A stretch of DNA of 32,615 bases from Bacteroidales bacterium (GCA_017541145.1 JAFXZT010000126.1:1-32615), one strand, 5' to 3'; shown: positions 13,372-20,554, counted from the first letter of the stretch. The notes: generated from the sequence alone by a model not told the origin. Program-made: numbers and translations.

Positions 13372-14181
13372 ATGAAGTATAGCGTAACTTATAATTTTTT
13401 AGCTGTCAAAAAAATAAAAGAATTAACTGACGTGCAATTGACTTTTGAAGACGTCTGTATTGCGGAGTTAATTCGAGATTTGCAGACAGCGAAAAAGTTC
13501 CCGAAAGTTGACGGCTTTGTCAGATTGCCAAAAGCTGCAATAAATTCCGCGTTTGGTTGGGATTTTTCTCCGAAAACTTTGCTGAGTAAAATAAACCGGT
13601 TGATTGCTGCTGGAGTTGTCGAAAGACATCCGCAGAGTAGAGAATTGGCTGCACCGCTTTATCGGCTCGGCGAAAATGCAGATTTTCTGCAATACACTAA
13701 CCCGGCTGACTTGCACGGCGGAGAACCGAAACCGCCGCAGCCCGAAGAAGGCGGCAGTTTGTTTCCTGATGTTTCACGGGAAACCTCAAACGCAGATCCC
13801 GGTTCGGGAATCGTGAAAGCGGAAACAACACCGCCGGGGAAAAACGATTGCCGCGCGTTAGTTGAATTTTTTAACGAGTTCGCAAAAAAATACGGGTTGA
13901 AAACAGTTCGCGAAATATCCGAAACGCGGCGTAAGAAAATAAAAAAAATCCTTGCCGATTATCCCCCCGAAACAATTAAAGAAGTCTTTCAGAATATTCG
14001 CGACTCGGATTTTTTGCGAGGGTCAAAAGGTTGGAGATTAACATTTGATTTTCTTATCGAAAAATCAAATTTTATAAAAATATTAGAAGGCGCATATTCC
14101 GGCAAAAAAACGTCCAGCATTGAAAAAATGGTTAATAATCTGGATTTGTCGGCGGATGTTGCAGAGTTGGAAACGTTTTAA
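13372..14181 (+). CDS. Replisome organiser / replication initiator-like protein
   Basis: A 269-aa protein. The N-terminal third resembles a winged helix (residues about 20-85: L-S-K-I-N-R-L-I-A-A-G-V-V-E-R). A P/E/G-rich linker follows, containing V-S-R-E-T from a parS-like site (13771-13784). The C-terminal domain ends with F-L-R-G-S-K-G-W-R-L-T-F-D-F-L-I and N-F-I-K-I-L-E-G-A-Y, close to the conserved C-terminal motif of phage replisome organisers and DnaD-like initiators (W-x-x-D-F-x-W-L-I ... N-x-x-K-I-L-E-G-x-Y). These bind the origin and recruit host helicase loader or helicase. The upstream tandem repeats may be its target. Expression may be set by the leader structure. Confidence 0.7.
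   Translation: MKYSVTYNFLAVKKIKELTDVQLTFEDVCIAELIRDLQTAKKFPKVDGFVRLPKAAINSAFGWDFSPKTLLSKINRLIAAGVVERHPQSRELAAPLYRLGENADFLQYTNPADLHGGEPKPPQPEEGGSLFPDVSRETSNADPGSGIVKAETTPPGKNDCRALVEFFNEFAKKYGLKTVREISETRRKKIKKILADYPPETIKEVFQNIRDSDFLRGSKGWRLTFDFLIEKSNFIKILEGAYSGKKTSSIEKMVNNLDLSADVAELETF
13771..13784. promoter_or_regulatory. parS-like palindrome (in CDS)
   Basis: GTTTCACGGGAAAC, one mismatch, V-S-R-E-T in the linker of the replication protein. Confidence 0.65.
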
Positions 14182-14194
14182 AATAGGAGGCAAA

Positions 14195-14272
14195 ATGTTA
14201 TTAATAAAAATTTTGTTGTACACGGCTTTAATTTTGGTTGTCATACATCAAGCAAAAAAAATACTTGAATAG
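14195..14272 (+). CDS. 25-aa transmembrane peptide
   Basis: A 25-codon ORF, MLLIKILLYTAL followed by ILVVIHQAKKILE, with a clear Shine-Dalgarno TAGGAGG 6 nt before its ATG. It is one continuous hydrophobic helix with a basic end. It starts 13 nt after the replication gene, so it is probably co-transcribed. The strong ribosome-binding site in a genome where these are rare argues that it is real. Function unknown. Confidence 0.6.
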   Translation: MLLIKILLYTALILVVIHQAKKILE

Positions 14273-14330
14273 TATTTAACAAAATTAAACATTTTACGCA
14301 GTCCAAATTAACATAATTTCATAATTAAAA

Positions 14331-14400
14331 TTTGGAGAAGTTAATAAAAAATATTAACTTTGTATTGCAATAAAAAAACAAAGTAGTACAAATTAAAATT
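14331..14400 (+). promoter_or_regulatory. Bacteroidetes-type promoter and leader, copy 2
   Basis: TTTG (14331-14334), 20-nt spacer, TAACTTTG (14355-14362). The following leader matches copy 1 (1419-1490), including AAAGTAGTACAAATTAAAATTT. Drives the gene at 14409. Confidence 0.8.
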
Positions 14401-14408
14401 TACGAATT

Positions 14409-14795
14409 ATGTTGAAAATTGATTTAAGAAAAACAGATTTTCACCCGAACGGGGATTTGGGGCACGATACACGTCAAATTGAAGTGAAAGATTCTTTTGA
14501 TTTTGACGAACTCCCCAACTTGCTATTTGACTATTTTTTTACAGAAATAAAAACATGGCTTGATTGTAGTCAAATTTACATGTTTGCCCGTGCCCAGTTC
14601 ACGCCGGACAAATACGATTATGTAACGTGCAATTTTAATGACAAGCCACAACTTGCCTCGTCAGAGTGTTACGGTTTTTTTGAACAAATATGTCGTTTTT
14701 TTGAAGGCAGAAAAATGCAAGTTGTTCAGACGATTTGGCAGGCTTACGACGGCGCGGCTAACGTTGTAATGAATTTTTATTACAAAGCCGATTAA
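14409..14795 (+). CDS. Hypothetical protein, early operon
   Basis: A 128-aa acidic, aromatic-rich soluble protein I do not recognise. It is the first gene behind the second copy of the shared promoter/leader. Its stop is followed by a standard cassette: T, parS-like palindrome (14797-14810), 10 nt, then the next ATG. No cysteine or metal motif and no membrane segment are visible. The context (between the initiator-like gene and nuclease, dUTPase and SSB-like genes) suggests an early or replication-linked role. Confidence 0.6.
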   Translation: MLKIDLRKTDFHPNGDLGHDTRQIEVKDSFDFDELPNLLFDYFFTEIKTWLDCSQIYMFARAQFTPDKYDYVTCNFNDKPQLASSECYGFFEQICRFFEGRKMQVVQTIWQAYDGAANVVMNFYYKAD

Positions 14796-14796
14796 T

Positions 14797-14810
14797 GTTT
14801 CACGTGAAAA
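14797..14810. promoter_or_regulatory. parS-like palindrome (intergenic cassette)
   Basis: GTTTCACGTGAAAA, one mismatch, 1 nt after a stop and 10 nt before the ATG at 14821. Confidence 0.75.
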
Positions 14811-14820
14811 ACTGAAAACT

Positions 14821-15258
14821 ATGTACACTTTTAAAGGCAAAAGATACACGCATAACGAACTGATAAAAGAATTATGGCAGCAATGTTTTTACAACCGCCG
14901 TAATGGTGTGAGGTTCTTATCGCGGACGTTTGATGTCGAAAATGACAACAGCGAAATTTGGCGTTTTTCTTTCGTTTTCGACAGTATGGATTTTTGTACT
15001 AAATTCACGGCTGTAAAAATTTTGGACGCACCAACGGAGGCAGCGTTTCCCGTGTTTGAATATGATATTAACCGCCCAATCATGAAGTCGTTCCCGACAA
15101 AAAAAGACCTTCTTGATTTCGTAAAAGAGCACCCGGATATGTGGTTCGAGTGTGAGAACTTGAAAAGGTCTTTAAAATTCGGTTGTAAATATTATCCGGA
15201 AACTAACGAGTTAGAAGTCGGGATTTCAGGAGTCGGCAAAAAACGTTATGCATTATGA
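14821..15258 (+). CDS. Hypothetical protein, early operon
   Basis: A 145-aa protein, not recognised. It has a mixed alpha/beta composition with W-R-F-S-F-V-F-D and F-x-V-F-E-Y-D strands and a C-terminal G-C-K-Y-Y-P-E-T-N-E-L segment. The ATG follows the parS-like cassette by 10 nt. Its stop overlaps the next start (ATGA at 15255), indicating translational coupling. It is probably co-transcribed from the promoter at 14331. Confidence 0.6.
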   Translation: MYTFKGKRYTHNELIKELWQQCFYNRRNGVRFLSRTFDVENDNSEIWRFSFVFDSMDFCTKFTAVKILDAPTEAAFPVFEYDINRPIMKSFPTKKDLLDFVKEHPDMWFECENLKRSLKFGCKYYPETNELEVGISGVGKKRYAL

Positions 15259-15992
15259 TTAAAAATTACGAAATGCGACGGGCGTTGACTTCGTCGCAAC
15301 TTGCAAAAGATACCAGCACCGATGTTTTGAAACAGTTAATTGTAAAAAACGCGGTGCGCTTAGGACAAACGCTTTCGGACGTTGAACTTGAAGTAATCAC
15401 GTCCGATTTGCAAACGTATCTTTCCGGGCTGCCGATTTCGTTTGCGGAGGTGAGTTTGGTTCTCCGTGAAGGCGTTAACGGAAATTTATCAACTGACAAA
15501 GTTTACAAAATGACCAGTTCGGCTGTGCAAGGGTGGTTTGATTCGTATTTTAAAATGTACGCGAAACAACGCGCGACACTTGTAGCAGAGTTGCAAGGCG
15601 CGGACTTTAAAAAATTGACAGCCGGAGCAACAGACCCGACGGCAATTTTACAAGAAAGCATAAAAAACGACTTTGAAGAATATAAAAAAAATAACAATTT
15701 TTTATATAATAGAATTTCTTTCAAAGTCAATGCTGTTGCCTATGATTTTTTAACAGACGGGATTTTGTCTGTTTCATGTGAAACAAAAAACAAGATGTGG
15801 AAATGGGCGAAAGAAAATGCAAAGTTCTTTCAAAAATCAGAGCCGGATAATTTAATAAAAAAAATTATTCAGGCTAAATTTCCGCCGAAAACGGACACGG
15901 ATTTTTTGGTTAATTTATCAAAAACAAAATTGCTTGAAGTCTTTTTTTCGTCTGTTGAAAAAATTGATTTTAACAAAAATTATGCGATATGA
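15255..15992 (+). CDS. Hypothetical protein, replication-region
   Basis: A 245-aa helical protein. Residues about 60-100 read L-P-I-S-F-A-E-V-S-L-V-L-R-E-G-V-N-G, then a segment ending in W-F-D-S-Y. This resembles a pattern I associate with unnamed Bacteroidetes phage proteins encoded near replication genes, but I cannot assign a function. V-S-C-E-T (15771-15784) is a palindrome variant in which the Arg codon has become Cys. It overlaps the genes on both sides by 4 nt, consistent with one operon. A helicase-loader role is possible by position only. Confidence 0.55.
   Translation: MIKNYEMRRALTSSQLAKDTSTDVLKQLIVKNAVRLGQTLSDVELEVITSDLQTYLSGLPISFAEVSLVLREGVNGNLSTDKVYKMTSSAVQGWFDSYFKMYAKQRATLVAELQGADFKKLTAGATDPTAILQESIKNDFEEYKKNNNFLYNRISFKVNAVAYDFLTDGILSVSCETKNKMWKWAKENAKFFQKSEPDNLIKKIIQAKFPPKTDTDFLVNLSKTKLLEVFFSSVEKIDFNKNYAI
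15771..15784. promoter_or_regulatory. parS-like palindrome (in CDS)
   Basis: GTTTCATGTGAAAC, one mismatch, V-S-C-E-T. Confidence 0.6.
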
Positions 15993-16333
15993 AACAGATA
16001 GAACATCGTTTGCAATGCAGTTGTGTAACGTGGTTTCGGCTACAATATCCGAGTTTGGTTTTGTTCGCTATTCCAAACGGCGGAGCCAGGTCTATAACAA
16101 CTGGCGCGATGTTGAAAGCGGAAGGTGTTTTGGCTGGTGTCGCGGATTTGTTTTTGATGTTCCCCGTGAAACAATTCCACGGGCTGTTTATTGAAATGAA
16201 GACGGACAAAGGGAGGCAGTCTGAAAGTCAAAAAGAGTTTCAAACGCTTGCAGAAAGCAATGGTTACAAGTATGTTGTTTGCAGGTCGTTTGAAGATTTC
16301 AAAAATGAAATTTTAACATATTTAAAACAATAA
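15989..16333 (+). CDS. VRR-NUC domain nuclease
   Basis: A 114-aa protein matching the VRR-NUC fold of the PD-(D/E)xK superfamily over its whole length. F-A-I-P-N-G-G-A-R-S is the N-terminal motif. L-K-A-E-G-V-L-A-G-V-A-D-L-F-L supplies the catalytic Asp, and L-F-I-E-M-K-T supplies the E-x-K. K-G-R-Q-S-E-S-Q-K and G-Y-K-Y-V-V-C-R complete the pattern. Such single-domain phage nucleases act on branched or damaged DNA during replication and recombination. A degenerate parS-like site (16159-16172) is read here as F-P-V-K-Q. The start overlaps the upstream stop by 4 nt. Confidence 0.85.
   Translation: MKQIEHRLQCSCVTWFRLQYPSLVLFAIPNGGARSITTGAMLKAEGVLAGVADLFLMFPVKQFHGLFIEMKTDKGRQSESQKEFQTLAESNGYKYVVCRSFEDFKNEILTYLKQ
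16159..16172. promoter_or_regulatory. parS-like palindrome, degenerate (in CDS)
   Basis: GTTCCCCGTGAAAC, two mismatches, F-P-V-K-Q in the VRR-NUC nuclease. Confidence 0.45.
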
Positions 16334-16338
16334 CAAAA

Positions 16339-16524
16339 ATGACAGATTTAAACTATATTAAAATGATTCAGGGCGTCTATTTTGCAATGACCGTCAGGCA
16401 GTTGCAAAATTTATTAATCGCTAAAAATTTTTCAATTCCTTTCAGTCATCATATAGACAGAAAAGAATTGCATAAAAAAATAATTATTCAAACAATTTCG
16501 GCAAAACTTAAAAATACATTATGA
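16339..16524 (+). CDS. Small hypothetical protein
   Basis: A 61-aa basic protein, unrecognised. It starts 5 nt after the nuclease stop and overlaps the next gene by 4 nt, so it fits the coupled early operon. The sequence T-V-R-Q-L-Q-N-L-L-I followed by R-K-E-L-H-K-K suggests a helical pair, perhaps a SAP-like or HTH-like nucleic-acid-binding unit, but this is weak. Confidence 0.55.
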   Translation: MTDLNYIKMIQGVYFAMTVRQLQNLLIAKNFSIPFSHHIDRKELHKKIIIQTISAKLKNTL

Positions 16525-17165
16525 AACAAGAAGAAAACATAAAAATAATTCCAGCCCCGTACGGCTTTGTCATTTGCGCGGTGTCAACGCTTATCGCGGG
16601 CGAAGAATTAAAAAAACTTTCGGAGTTTTTAACCCTTGACGGGTGCGGGGATTATCGGACGCAAAAGGCGGTAAAACTTTGCAAGGGTGCTTTTGAAAGT
16701 TGGAAAAACCGCGTTTTTGAGTTTGACAAATTCCGCGCCGAGCGGCAACCGCAGATTCACGAAATAAAAGAAGAGTGCGTTAAAGTTTGCAAATTGCTGG
16801 CGGACGATGTTTCGATTTTCCGCGCACAAATAGCCTCCTATATGGTTGAAGACGATGTTTTGTTTGAAAAAACATTATCAGAAATGTCTTTAATTTATTC
16901 GCTGCTTAATTTGTCCGTTCGGGTTTGTGAAATGCAAATTGAAGCGAAGGAAACGCCTGAATATTTGAAAGACAGTTTCCGGATTGCAACTCCGCGGCAA
17001 TTTTTGCAAAATATAAAAAAGATATACAAAACACTTCCTTGCCCTGACGATTTCGATATTTCGCAGAGTGAAAAAGCACAAACCGCGATGGAAGTATTTT
17101 GCAACAAACTTGAAAAATATTACATTCAATATTTTACAGTTGAAAATGAAAATAAAGAAAATTAA
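16521..17165 (+). CDS. Hypothetical protein, early operon
   Basis: A 214-aa mostly helical protein with many Cys and Lys residues. I see no catalytic motif. It is coupled to the upstream small gene (ATGA overlap) and followed by the palindrome cassette 17167-17180 and the dUTPase. The placement suggests a replication or nucleotide-metabolism accessory. Confidence 0.55.
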   Translation: MKQEENIKIIPAPYGFVICAVSTLIAGEELKKLSEFLTLDGCGDYRTQKAVKLCKGAFESWKNRVFEFDKFRAERQPQIHEIKEECVKVCKLLADDVSIFRAQIASYMVEDDVLFEKTLSEMSLIYSLLNLSVRVCEMQIEAKETPEYLKDSFRIATPRQFLQNIKKIYKTLPCPDDFDISQSEKAQTAMEVFCNKLEKYYIQYFTVENENKEN

Positions 17166-17166
17166 T

Positions 17167-17180
17167 GTTTCACGTAAAAC
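17167..17180. promoter_or_regulatory. parS-like palindrome (intergenic cassette)
   Basis: GTTTCACGTAAAAC, one mismatch, 1 nt after a stop and 9 nt before the dUTPase ATG. Confidence 0.7.
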
Positions 17181-17189
17181 ATTTTAAAA

Positions 17190-17636
17190 ATGAAAATAAA
17201 AATTTATCTTGAAAAAGGTGCAACGCTGCCATCGACGGCACATGATAACGATTTCGGTTATGATGTCAAGGCAACGTCCTTAAAAATAAGCGGTCAAATT
17301 TTGACGCTCGGAACGGGGATTCACGTTGCAGTACCTCCGAAAGACGAAAACGGCAAAAAACTTTGTTTGCATTTTTTTGCAAGAAGTTCAATTTTTAAAA
17401 CCGGTTTGATTTTGTCTAATGGGGTCGGAGTAATAGACCCAGATTACAGAGGTGAAATTAAAGCGCATTTTTATAAAATTGCTTACAATTTCGACCCGAC
17501 TTACTATGTCGGCGACCGTATCGGACAATTAGCATTAAGTAACGGTGAAGAGATTGAATGGGTTGAAGTGTCCAGCCTTGACGAACTCGGACAAACTGAA
17601 CGCGGCTGCGGCGGTTTCGGCAGCACTGGAAAATAA
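17190..17636 (+). CDS. dut: dUTP diphosphatase (dUTPase)
   Basis: A 148-aa trimeric-type dUTPase. All five motifs are visible: I, D-F-G-Y-D-V-K-A (about 21-28); II, A-R-S-S-I (about 65-69); III, S-N-G-V-G-V-I-D-P-D-Y-R-G-E-I (about 76-90); IV, G-D-R-I-G-Q-L-A-L (about 108-116); V, R-G-C-G-G-F-G-S-T-G (about 138-147). It hydrolyses dUTP to dUMP and pyrophosphate, keeping uracil out of phage DNA and supplying dUMP for dTTP. The start is 9 nt downstream of a parS-like cassette. Motif I has F instead of the common A, which is tolerated. Confidence 0.95.
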   Translation: MKIKIYLEKGATLPSTAHDNDFGYDVKATSLKISGQILTLGTGIHVAVPPKDENGKKLCLHFFARSSIFKTGLILSNGVGVIDPDYRGEIKAHFYKIAYNFDPTYYVGDRIGQLALSNGEEIEWVEVSSLDELGQTERGCGGFGSTGK

Positions 17637-17664
17637 AATTACAAACTTAAAAAAAATATTAAAA

Positions 17665-18018
17665 ATGAATTACAACGGAAAAATAGATTTTAAGAAATTC
17701 AAAAATTCAGCGTTAGTAGATTTGAAAGGCAAAACAGCGACAAAACGCTGTATTTGTATACCGATTGAAGACAACAATCTTTTTGTCGGAGAAAAAGGTG
17801 TGTACTTCGATTTTATCATTCGGGAAATTGCCGAAGACAAACGACAGTTCGGAAATACGCATATTATTTGCCCGAATGTCCCGAAAGAAAAATTTGAAAA
17901 AATGACCGAAGAAGAAAAAAAGGCGCAGCCGATTCTCGGACAAATAAAAGAATACCAAACGGCGCAAATGCAGGCAACGGCGGTGGTTACGCCCGAAGAC
18001 GCTGATTTGCCGTTTTAA
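17665..18018 (+). CDS. Putative single-stranded DNA-binding protein
   Basis: ATG 17665 is chosen because the longer frame to 17545 lies inside the dUTPase gene. The 117-aa product has a beta-rich centre (T-K-R-C-I-C-I-P-I ... G-V-Y-F-D-F-I-I-R-E-I) and ends in an acidic tip P-E-D-A-D-L-P-F. That tip closely resembles the D-D-I-P-F tail through which bacterial and phage SSBs recruit partner proteins. The position, beside dUTPase, nuclease and initiator genes, fits replication. The identification rests mainly on the tail and context, and the core has no clear OB-fold signature by eye. Confidence 0.55.
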   Translation: MNYNGKIDFKKFKNSALVDLKGKTATKRCICIPIEDNNLFVGEKGVYFDFIIREIAEDKRQFGNTHIICPNVPKEKFEKMTEEEKKAQPILGQIKEYQTAQMQATAVVTPEDADLPF

Positions 18019-18051
18019 AATCTTGACGTGTTTTTTTATTTATTGTTTTTC

Positions 18052-18086
18052 CGGCGGTGTGAATGGTAAACTTGGCAGCACCGCCG
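18052..18086 (+). other. GC-rich hairpin downstream of SSB-like gene
   Basis: CGGCGGTG (18052-18059) pairs with CACCGCCG (18079-18086) around a 19-nt loop. No T-run follows. A palindrome variant (18094-18107) and a small gene come next. May terminate weakly or stabilise mRNA. Confidence 0.55.
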
Positions 18087-18093
18087 TTCTAAT

Positions 18094-18107
18094 GTTTCAT
18101 GTAAAAC
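18094..18107. promoter_or_regulatory. parS-like palindrome, degenerate (intergenic cassette)
   Basis: GTTTCATGTAAAAC, two mismatches, 7 nt before the ATG at 18115. Confidence 0.5.
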
Positions 18108-18114
18108 AATTTGA

Positions 18115-18291
18115 ATGATGAAAAAAGATATATGTTTAAATTGTCAACATTCACACAAAATTGATATTGACGTAGAAAAAAACAAATTTTTTTTAATTTG
18201 TTATAAGAAAAAAGGCAAAACGTACAGATATATGGAATGTAGATATATTCGTGTATGTCCTTTGATATGTCGAACTGATAAAAAAAGATAA
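18115..18291 (+). CDS. Small cysteine-rich protein (zinc-binding candidate)
   Basis: A 58-aa protein with a doubled ATG start (18115 or 18118). It has several cysteines, C-L-N-C, L-I-C, M-E-C-R and V-C-P-L-I-C, plus nearby His, consistent with a zinc-binding fold, and is very basic. The start lies 7 nt after a parS-like palindrome, where an eight-codon frame (M-F-H-V-K-Q-F-E) ends in TGATG, overlapping this ATG. It is followed after 2 nt by another small gene. Confidence 0.6.
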   Translation: MMKKDICLNCQHSHKIDIDVEKNKFFLICYKKKGKTYRYMECRYIRVCPLICRTDKKR

Positions 18292-18293
18292 AA

Positions 18294-18470
18294 ATGGCAG
18301 CCAAAACAACGATTGGAATAATAATCTTTATTTTGGCAATGTCAGTATTTTTGACGTTGTACAAAATTATAAAATCCGAAGACGAAAAAATAAACCCGTG
18401 GTATTTGTTTTGTGCTTTACTTGTGTCAATCGGCGCAGCTACGGCGGCTTTTATTCTGTTTGAAAACTGA
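18294..18470 (+). CDS. Small two-helix membrane protein
   Basis: A 58-aa protein with two transmembrane helices (about residues 6-24 and 38-55) joined by a charged loop K-S-E-D-E-K-I-N-P. It starts 2 nt after the Cys-rich gene, so the two are coupled. The size and topology are compatible with a holin or antiholin, but there is no neighbouring lysin. Last gene before the methylase promoter. Confidence 0.6.
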   Translation: MAAKTTIGIIIFILAMSVFLTLYKIIKSEDEKINPWYLFCALLVSIGAATAAFILFEN

Positions 18471-18545
18471 TATTTTTTTATTACTTTTTTGTTTTCGGTC
18501 TCAAAAAATTCCGTGAAAACATTTTTATAAGTTATAAAAAAATAT

Positions 18546-18553
18546 TACTTTTG
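18546..18553 (+). promoter_or_regulatory. -7 box upstream of D12 methylase
   Basis: TACTTTTG 17 nt before the ATG at 18570. The -33 position holds only TTTT, so the promoter may be weak or regulated. Confidence 0.5.
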
Positions 18554-18569
18554 CAAAAAAACTAAAATA

Positions 18570-19802
18570 ATGAATTACGGCTTACCTTACATGGGGTCAA
18601 AAAATTTTATTGCGGAGTGGGTTTTGTCGAAAATCCCGCCCCGCACAAATTTTTATGACTTGTTTTGCGGTGGTGGTGCAATAACACACGCGGCATTGTT
18701 AGCGAAAAAACACCGCCGGTTTTTTATGAATGATTTGAATCCGTTTTCCGCGTTGTTTTTCGACGCAGTGTCCGGCAAATATCACAATGAAAAGCGATGG
18801 ATTTCACGTGAAACTTTTGAACGTGAAAAAACAAAAGACCCTTATATTGCGTTTGTGTGGTCTTTCGGGAATAACGGCGCTGATTATTTATACAGCAAAG
18901 AAATCGAACCGTGGAAACGTGCGCTGCATTATTCGCGAGTTTTCGGAGATGATTCTCTTTTGAAAGAAATTGGTGTCCCGTGTTCGAGTTCAACGTGGAT
19001 AAAGAAGAACCACGATTTTTGCAAAGAAAAATATATTTTGTGGTATACGGGAAACGTTATGAAGACAGAGGTGGAGGTGGCAGAAATTCGCAAAAACCTT
19101 TCCGAGAATATCAAAAAAAATACAGAGTATTTGCAAAATTACTTGCTTGACGGTCTTAAAAAATCAGGGAAACGCCCGTGCGACGTTGACCGCTATCTCG
19201 GCACAAATGGAATGGCGAGTCATTATTCCGGCAAGTTGCAATGGGAATTTCCGACAAAAGAAGTATATGAGAAATTACAAAATTTCTTATATTTGCCCGT
19301 GCCGTATTTGGAAATTTACGGCTTGCAAGAATTAATGCAAAGTCTGGAAAGTCTGCAAAGGCTGCAAAGGCTGCAAAGGCTGCAAAGGCTGGAAAGTCTG
19401 CAAAGTCTGGAAAGGCTGCAAAGGCTGCAAAGGCTGGAAAGTCTGCAAAGGATGCAAAGGATGCAAAGGCTGGAATTTACAAATTTGTCTTACAAAGATG
19501 TAAAAATCCTTCCTGATTCCGTTATCTATTGCGATATACCGTATCGCAATACAGCAACATACATCATCAACGATGGCGGTTTTGATTATGAAGAATTTTA
19601 TAATTGGGCGCAAAATCAAACAGAACTTGTTATAATTTCGGAGTATCAAATGCCGGAAGGGTTCACGTGTATCGGGCAAAAATCAAAACGCAGCATATTG
19701 TCGGCGACGGCAAACAACGAAGTTAAAGAATGTTTGTTTATTCCGACAAAACAATTAAATTTGTACAATTATTTGAATAACAGTTTATTTAATTTTGATT
19801 AA
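18570..19802 (+). CDS. D12-class DNA adenine N6-methyltransferase with nonamer-repeat insert
   Basis: A 410-aa protein. Y-M-G-S-K-N-F-I (7-14) and D-L-F-C-G-G-G-A (30-37) form the SAM-binding part, and D322-I-P-Y is the catalytic motif (normally D-P-P-Y; a D-I-P-Y form is seen here). This is the MethyltransfD12 (Dam-like) pattern, which methylates adenine N6 and usually protects phage DNA from restriction. I-S-R-E-T in the N-terminal part is encoded by a parS-like site (18801). Residues 258-302 are an insert of fifteen L-Q/E-R/S tripeptides encoded by 9-bp repeats, just before the catalytic motif. The insert lies in the region where target recognition or dimer contacts are expected. Dedicated promoter. 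The small terminase follows after 2 nt. Confidence 0.85.
   Translation: MNYGLPYMGSKNFIAEWVLSKIPPRTNFYDLFCGGGAITHAALLAKKHRRFFMNDLNPFSALFFDAVSGKYHNEKRWISRETFEREKTKDPYIAFVWSFGNNGADYLYSKEIEPWKRALHYSRVFGDDSLLKEIGVPCSSSTWIKKNHDFCKEKYILWYTGNVMKTEVEVAEIRKNLSENIKKNTEYLQNYLLDGLKKSGKRPCDVDRYLGTNGMASHYSGKLQWEFPTKEVYEKLQNFLYLPVPYLEIYGLQELMQSLESLQRLQRLQRLQRLESLQSLERLQRLQRLESLQRMQRMQRLEFTNLSYKDVKILPDSVIYCDIPYRNTATYIINDGGFDYEEFYNWAQNQTELVIISEYQMPEGFTCIGQKSKRSILSATANNEVKECLFIPTKQLNLYNYLNNSLFNFD
18801..18814. promoter_or_regulatory. parS-like palindrome (in CDS)
   Basis: ATTTCACGTGAAAC, one mismatch, I-S-R-E-T in the D12 methylase. Confidence 0.65.
19341..19475 (+). repeat. Fifteen 9-bp tandem repeats inside methylase
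   Basis: Units AGKMTGSAA (AGGCTGCAA, AGTCTGGAA and close variants) run without gaps for 135 bp, in frame, encoding (S/R)-(L/M)-(Q/E). Copy-number change would keep the frame and alter length by three residues per unit. Confidence 0.95.
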
Positions 19803-19804
19803 TT

Positions 19805-20212
19805 ATGGCAAAGAACAAAGAACAAACGACTGACAAGTTGACCGAAAGGCAACGACAATTTTTGGATATATTCATAAATTCCGCACTTGGCAACGTATCA
19901 GCAGCAGCAAAAGCCGCCGGAATCAGGCGCGAGACGTTTTATTTATGGATGAAAAATCCAGCATTTAAAGAATTGGCGGCAGAGGCGCGTGAACGCCGCA
20001 AAGATTTCATTGAATCGGCGTTGGACAAAAAAATTAAGGAAGGGGACACTTCGGCAATTATTTTTGCTGCCAAAACAATCTGCAAAGACCGCGGATATAT
20101 AGAACGCTCCGAACTGATGTCCGACAACAACATTCACGCCGAAGTCCAAACGCTTGAAGGTCTCCCGAAAGAGACAATTTTAAAAATAGCGTCTTTAATT
20201 GAGCCATACTGA
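19805..20212 (+). CDS. terS: Terminase small subunit (putative)
   Basis: A 135-aa protein. L-T-E-R-Q-R-Q-F-L-D-I-F, then N-V-S-A-A-A-K-A-A-G-I-R-R-E-T-F-Y-L-W-M-K-N-P-A-F (given in two parts), is the helix-turn-helix of phage small terminases that recognise the packaging site. A helical C-terminal part follows. The size is typical. It lies 2.2 kb upstream of the large terminase, separated by ERF, methylase-like and HTH genes, which is unusual but seen in mosaic phages. A general HTH regulator is the alternative. Confidence 0.7.
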   Translation: MAKNKEQTTDKLTERQRQFLDIFINSALGNVSAAAKAAGIRRETFYLWMKNPAFKELAAEARERRKDFIESALDKKIKEGDTSAIIFAAKTICKDRGYIERSELMSDNNIHAEVQTLEGLPKETILKIASLIEPY

Positions 20213-20255
20213 TATTAATTATTAGGTTTAGTTATTTTAGTTTTAGTTAATTTTT

Positions 20256-20289
20256 CCGCTGCATTTGGTTATCATTTGCGGCGGTTTTT
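20256..20289 (+). terminator. Intrinsic terminator after small terminase
   Basis: CCGCTGCA (20256-20263) pairs with TGCGGCGG (20277-20284, one G-T pair), followed by T5. Same stem style as 12575-12609. Confidence 0.75.
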
Positions 20290-20335
20290 ATGTAAACGTG
20301 TTAAATAAAATTCGATTTTTTAACACGAAAAACCT

Positions 20336-20370
20336 ATCATGTTTAAAAAAATCACTTTTTTTAACATGAT
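20336..20370. other. Long AT hairpin with repeated ATCATGTT half-sites
   Basis: ATCATGTTT plus A7 (20336-20351) pairs with T7 plus AACATGAT (20356-20370) around a 4-nt TCAC loop, with one bulge. A third ATCATGTT half-site lies at 20378-20385. Possible operator or transcription barrier. Confidence 0.5.
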
Positions 20371-20404
20371 AACCTCATCATGTTGATTTAATCACTATTA
20401 TAAT

Positions 20405-20541
20405 ATTAATAAAATTTGCTAACTAATTTATAGAGAGTTATTGACTATTATATAACAAAAACAAGTCCTTAACATTTTATTATAATAAAATCGTATTTAC
20501 AACTATTCATACATAAAAAACATTTTGAGTTATTAATAAAA
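20405..20541 (+). repeat. Imperfect direct repeat R1 (upstream promoter region)
   Basis: Related over about 140 bp to 28250-28391, with an identical 42-mer at 20495-20536. The repeat includes the -33 TTTG of the promoter at 20524. It lies upstream of the ERF region. Confidence 0.8.
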
Positions 20542-20554
20542 ATATATAATTTTG
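20524..20554 (+). promoter_or_regulatory. Promoter for small RNA upstream of ERF gene
   Basis: TTTG (20524-20527), 19-nt spacer, TAATTTTG (20547-20554). Confidence 0.65.

Noticed and set aside
19332-19679. 115-codon minus-strand repeat protein (L-Q-P/T-F)
   Set aside because: Reverse reading of the 9-bp repeats in the methylase.
19925-19940. R-R-E-T in the small terminase as another palindrome
   Set aside because: The DNA (AGGCGCGAGACG) lacks the palindrome. The peptide similarity is chance.
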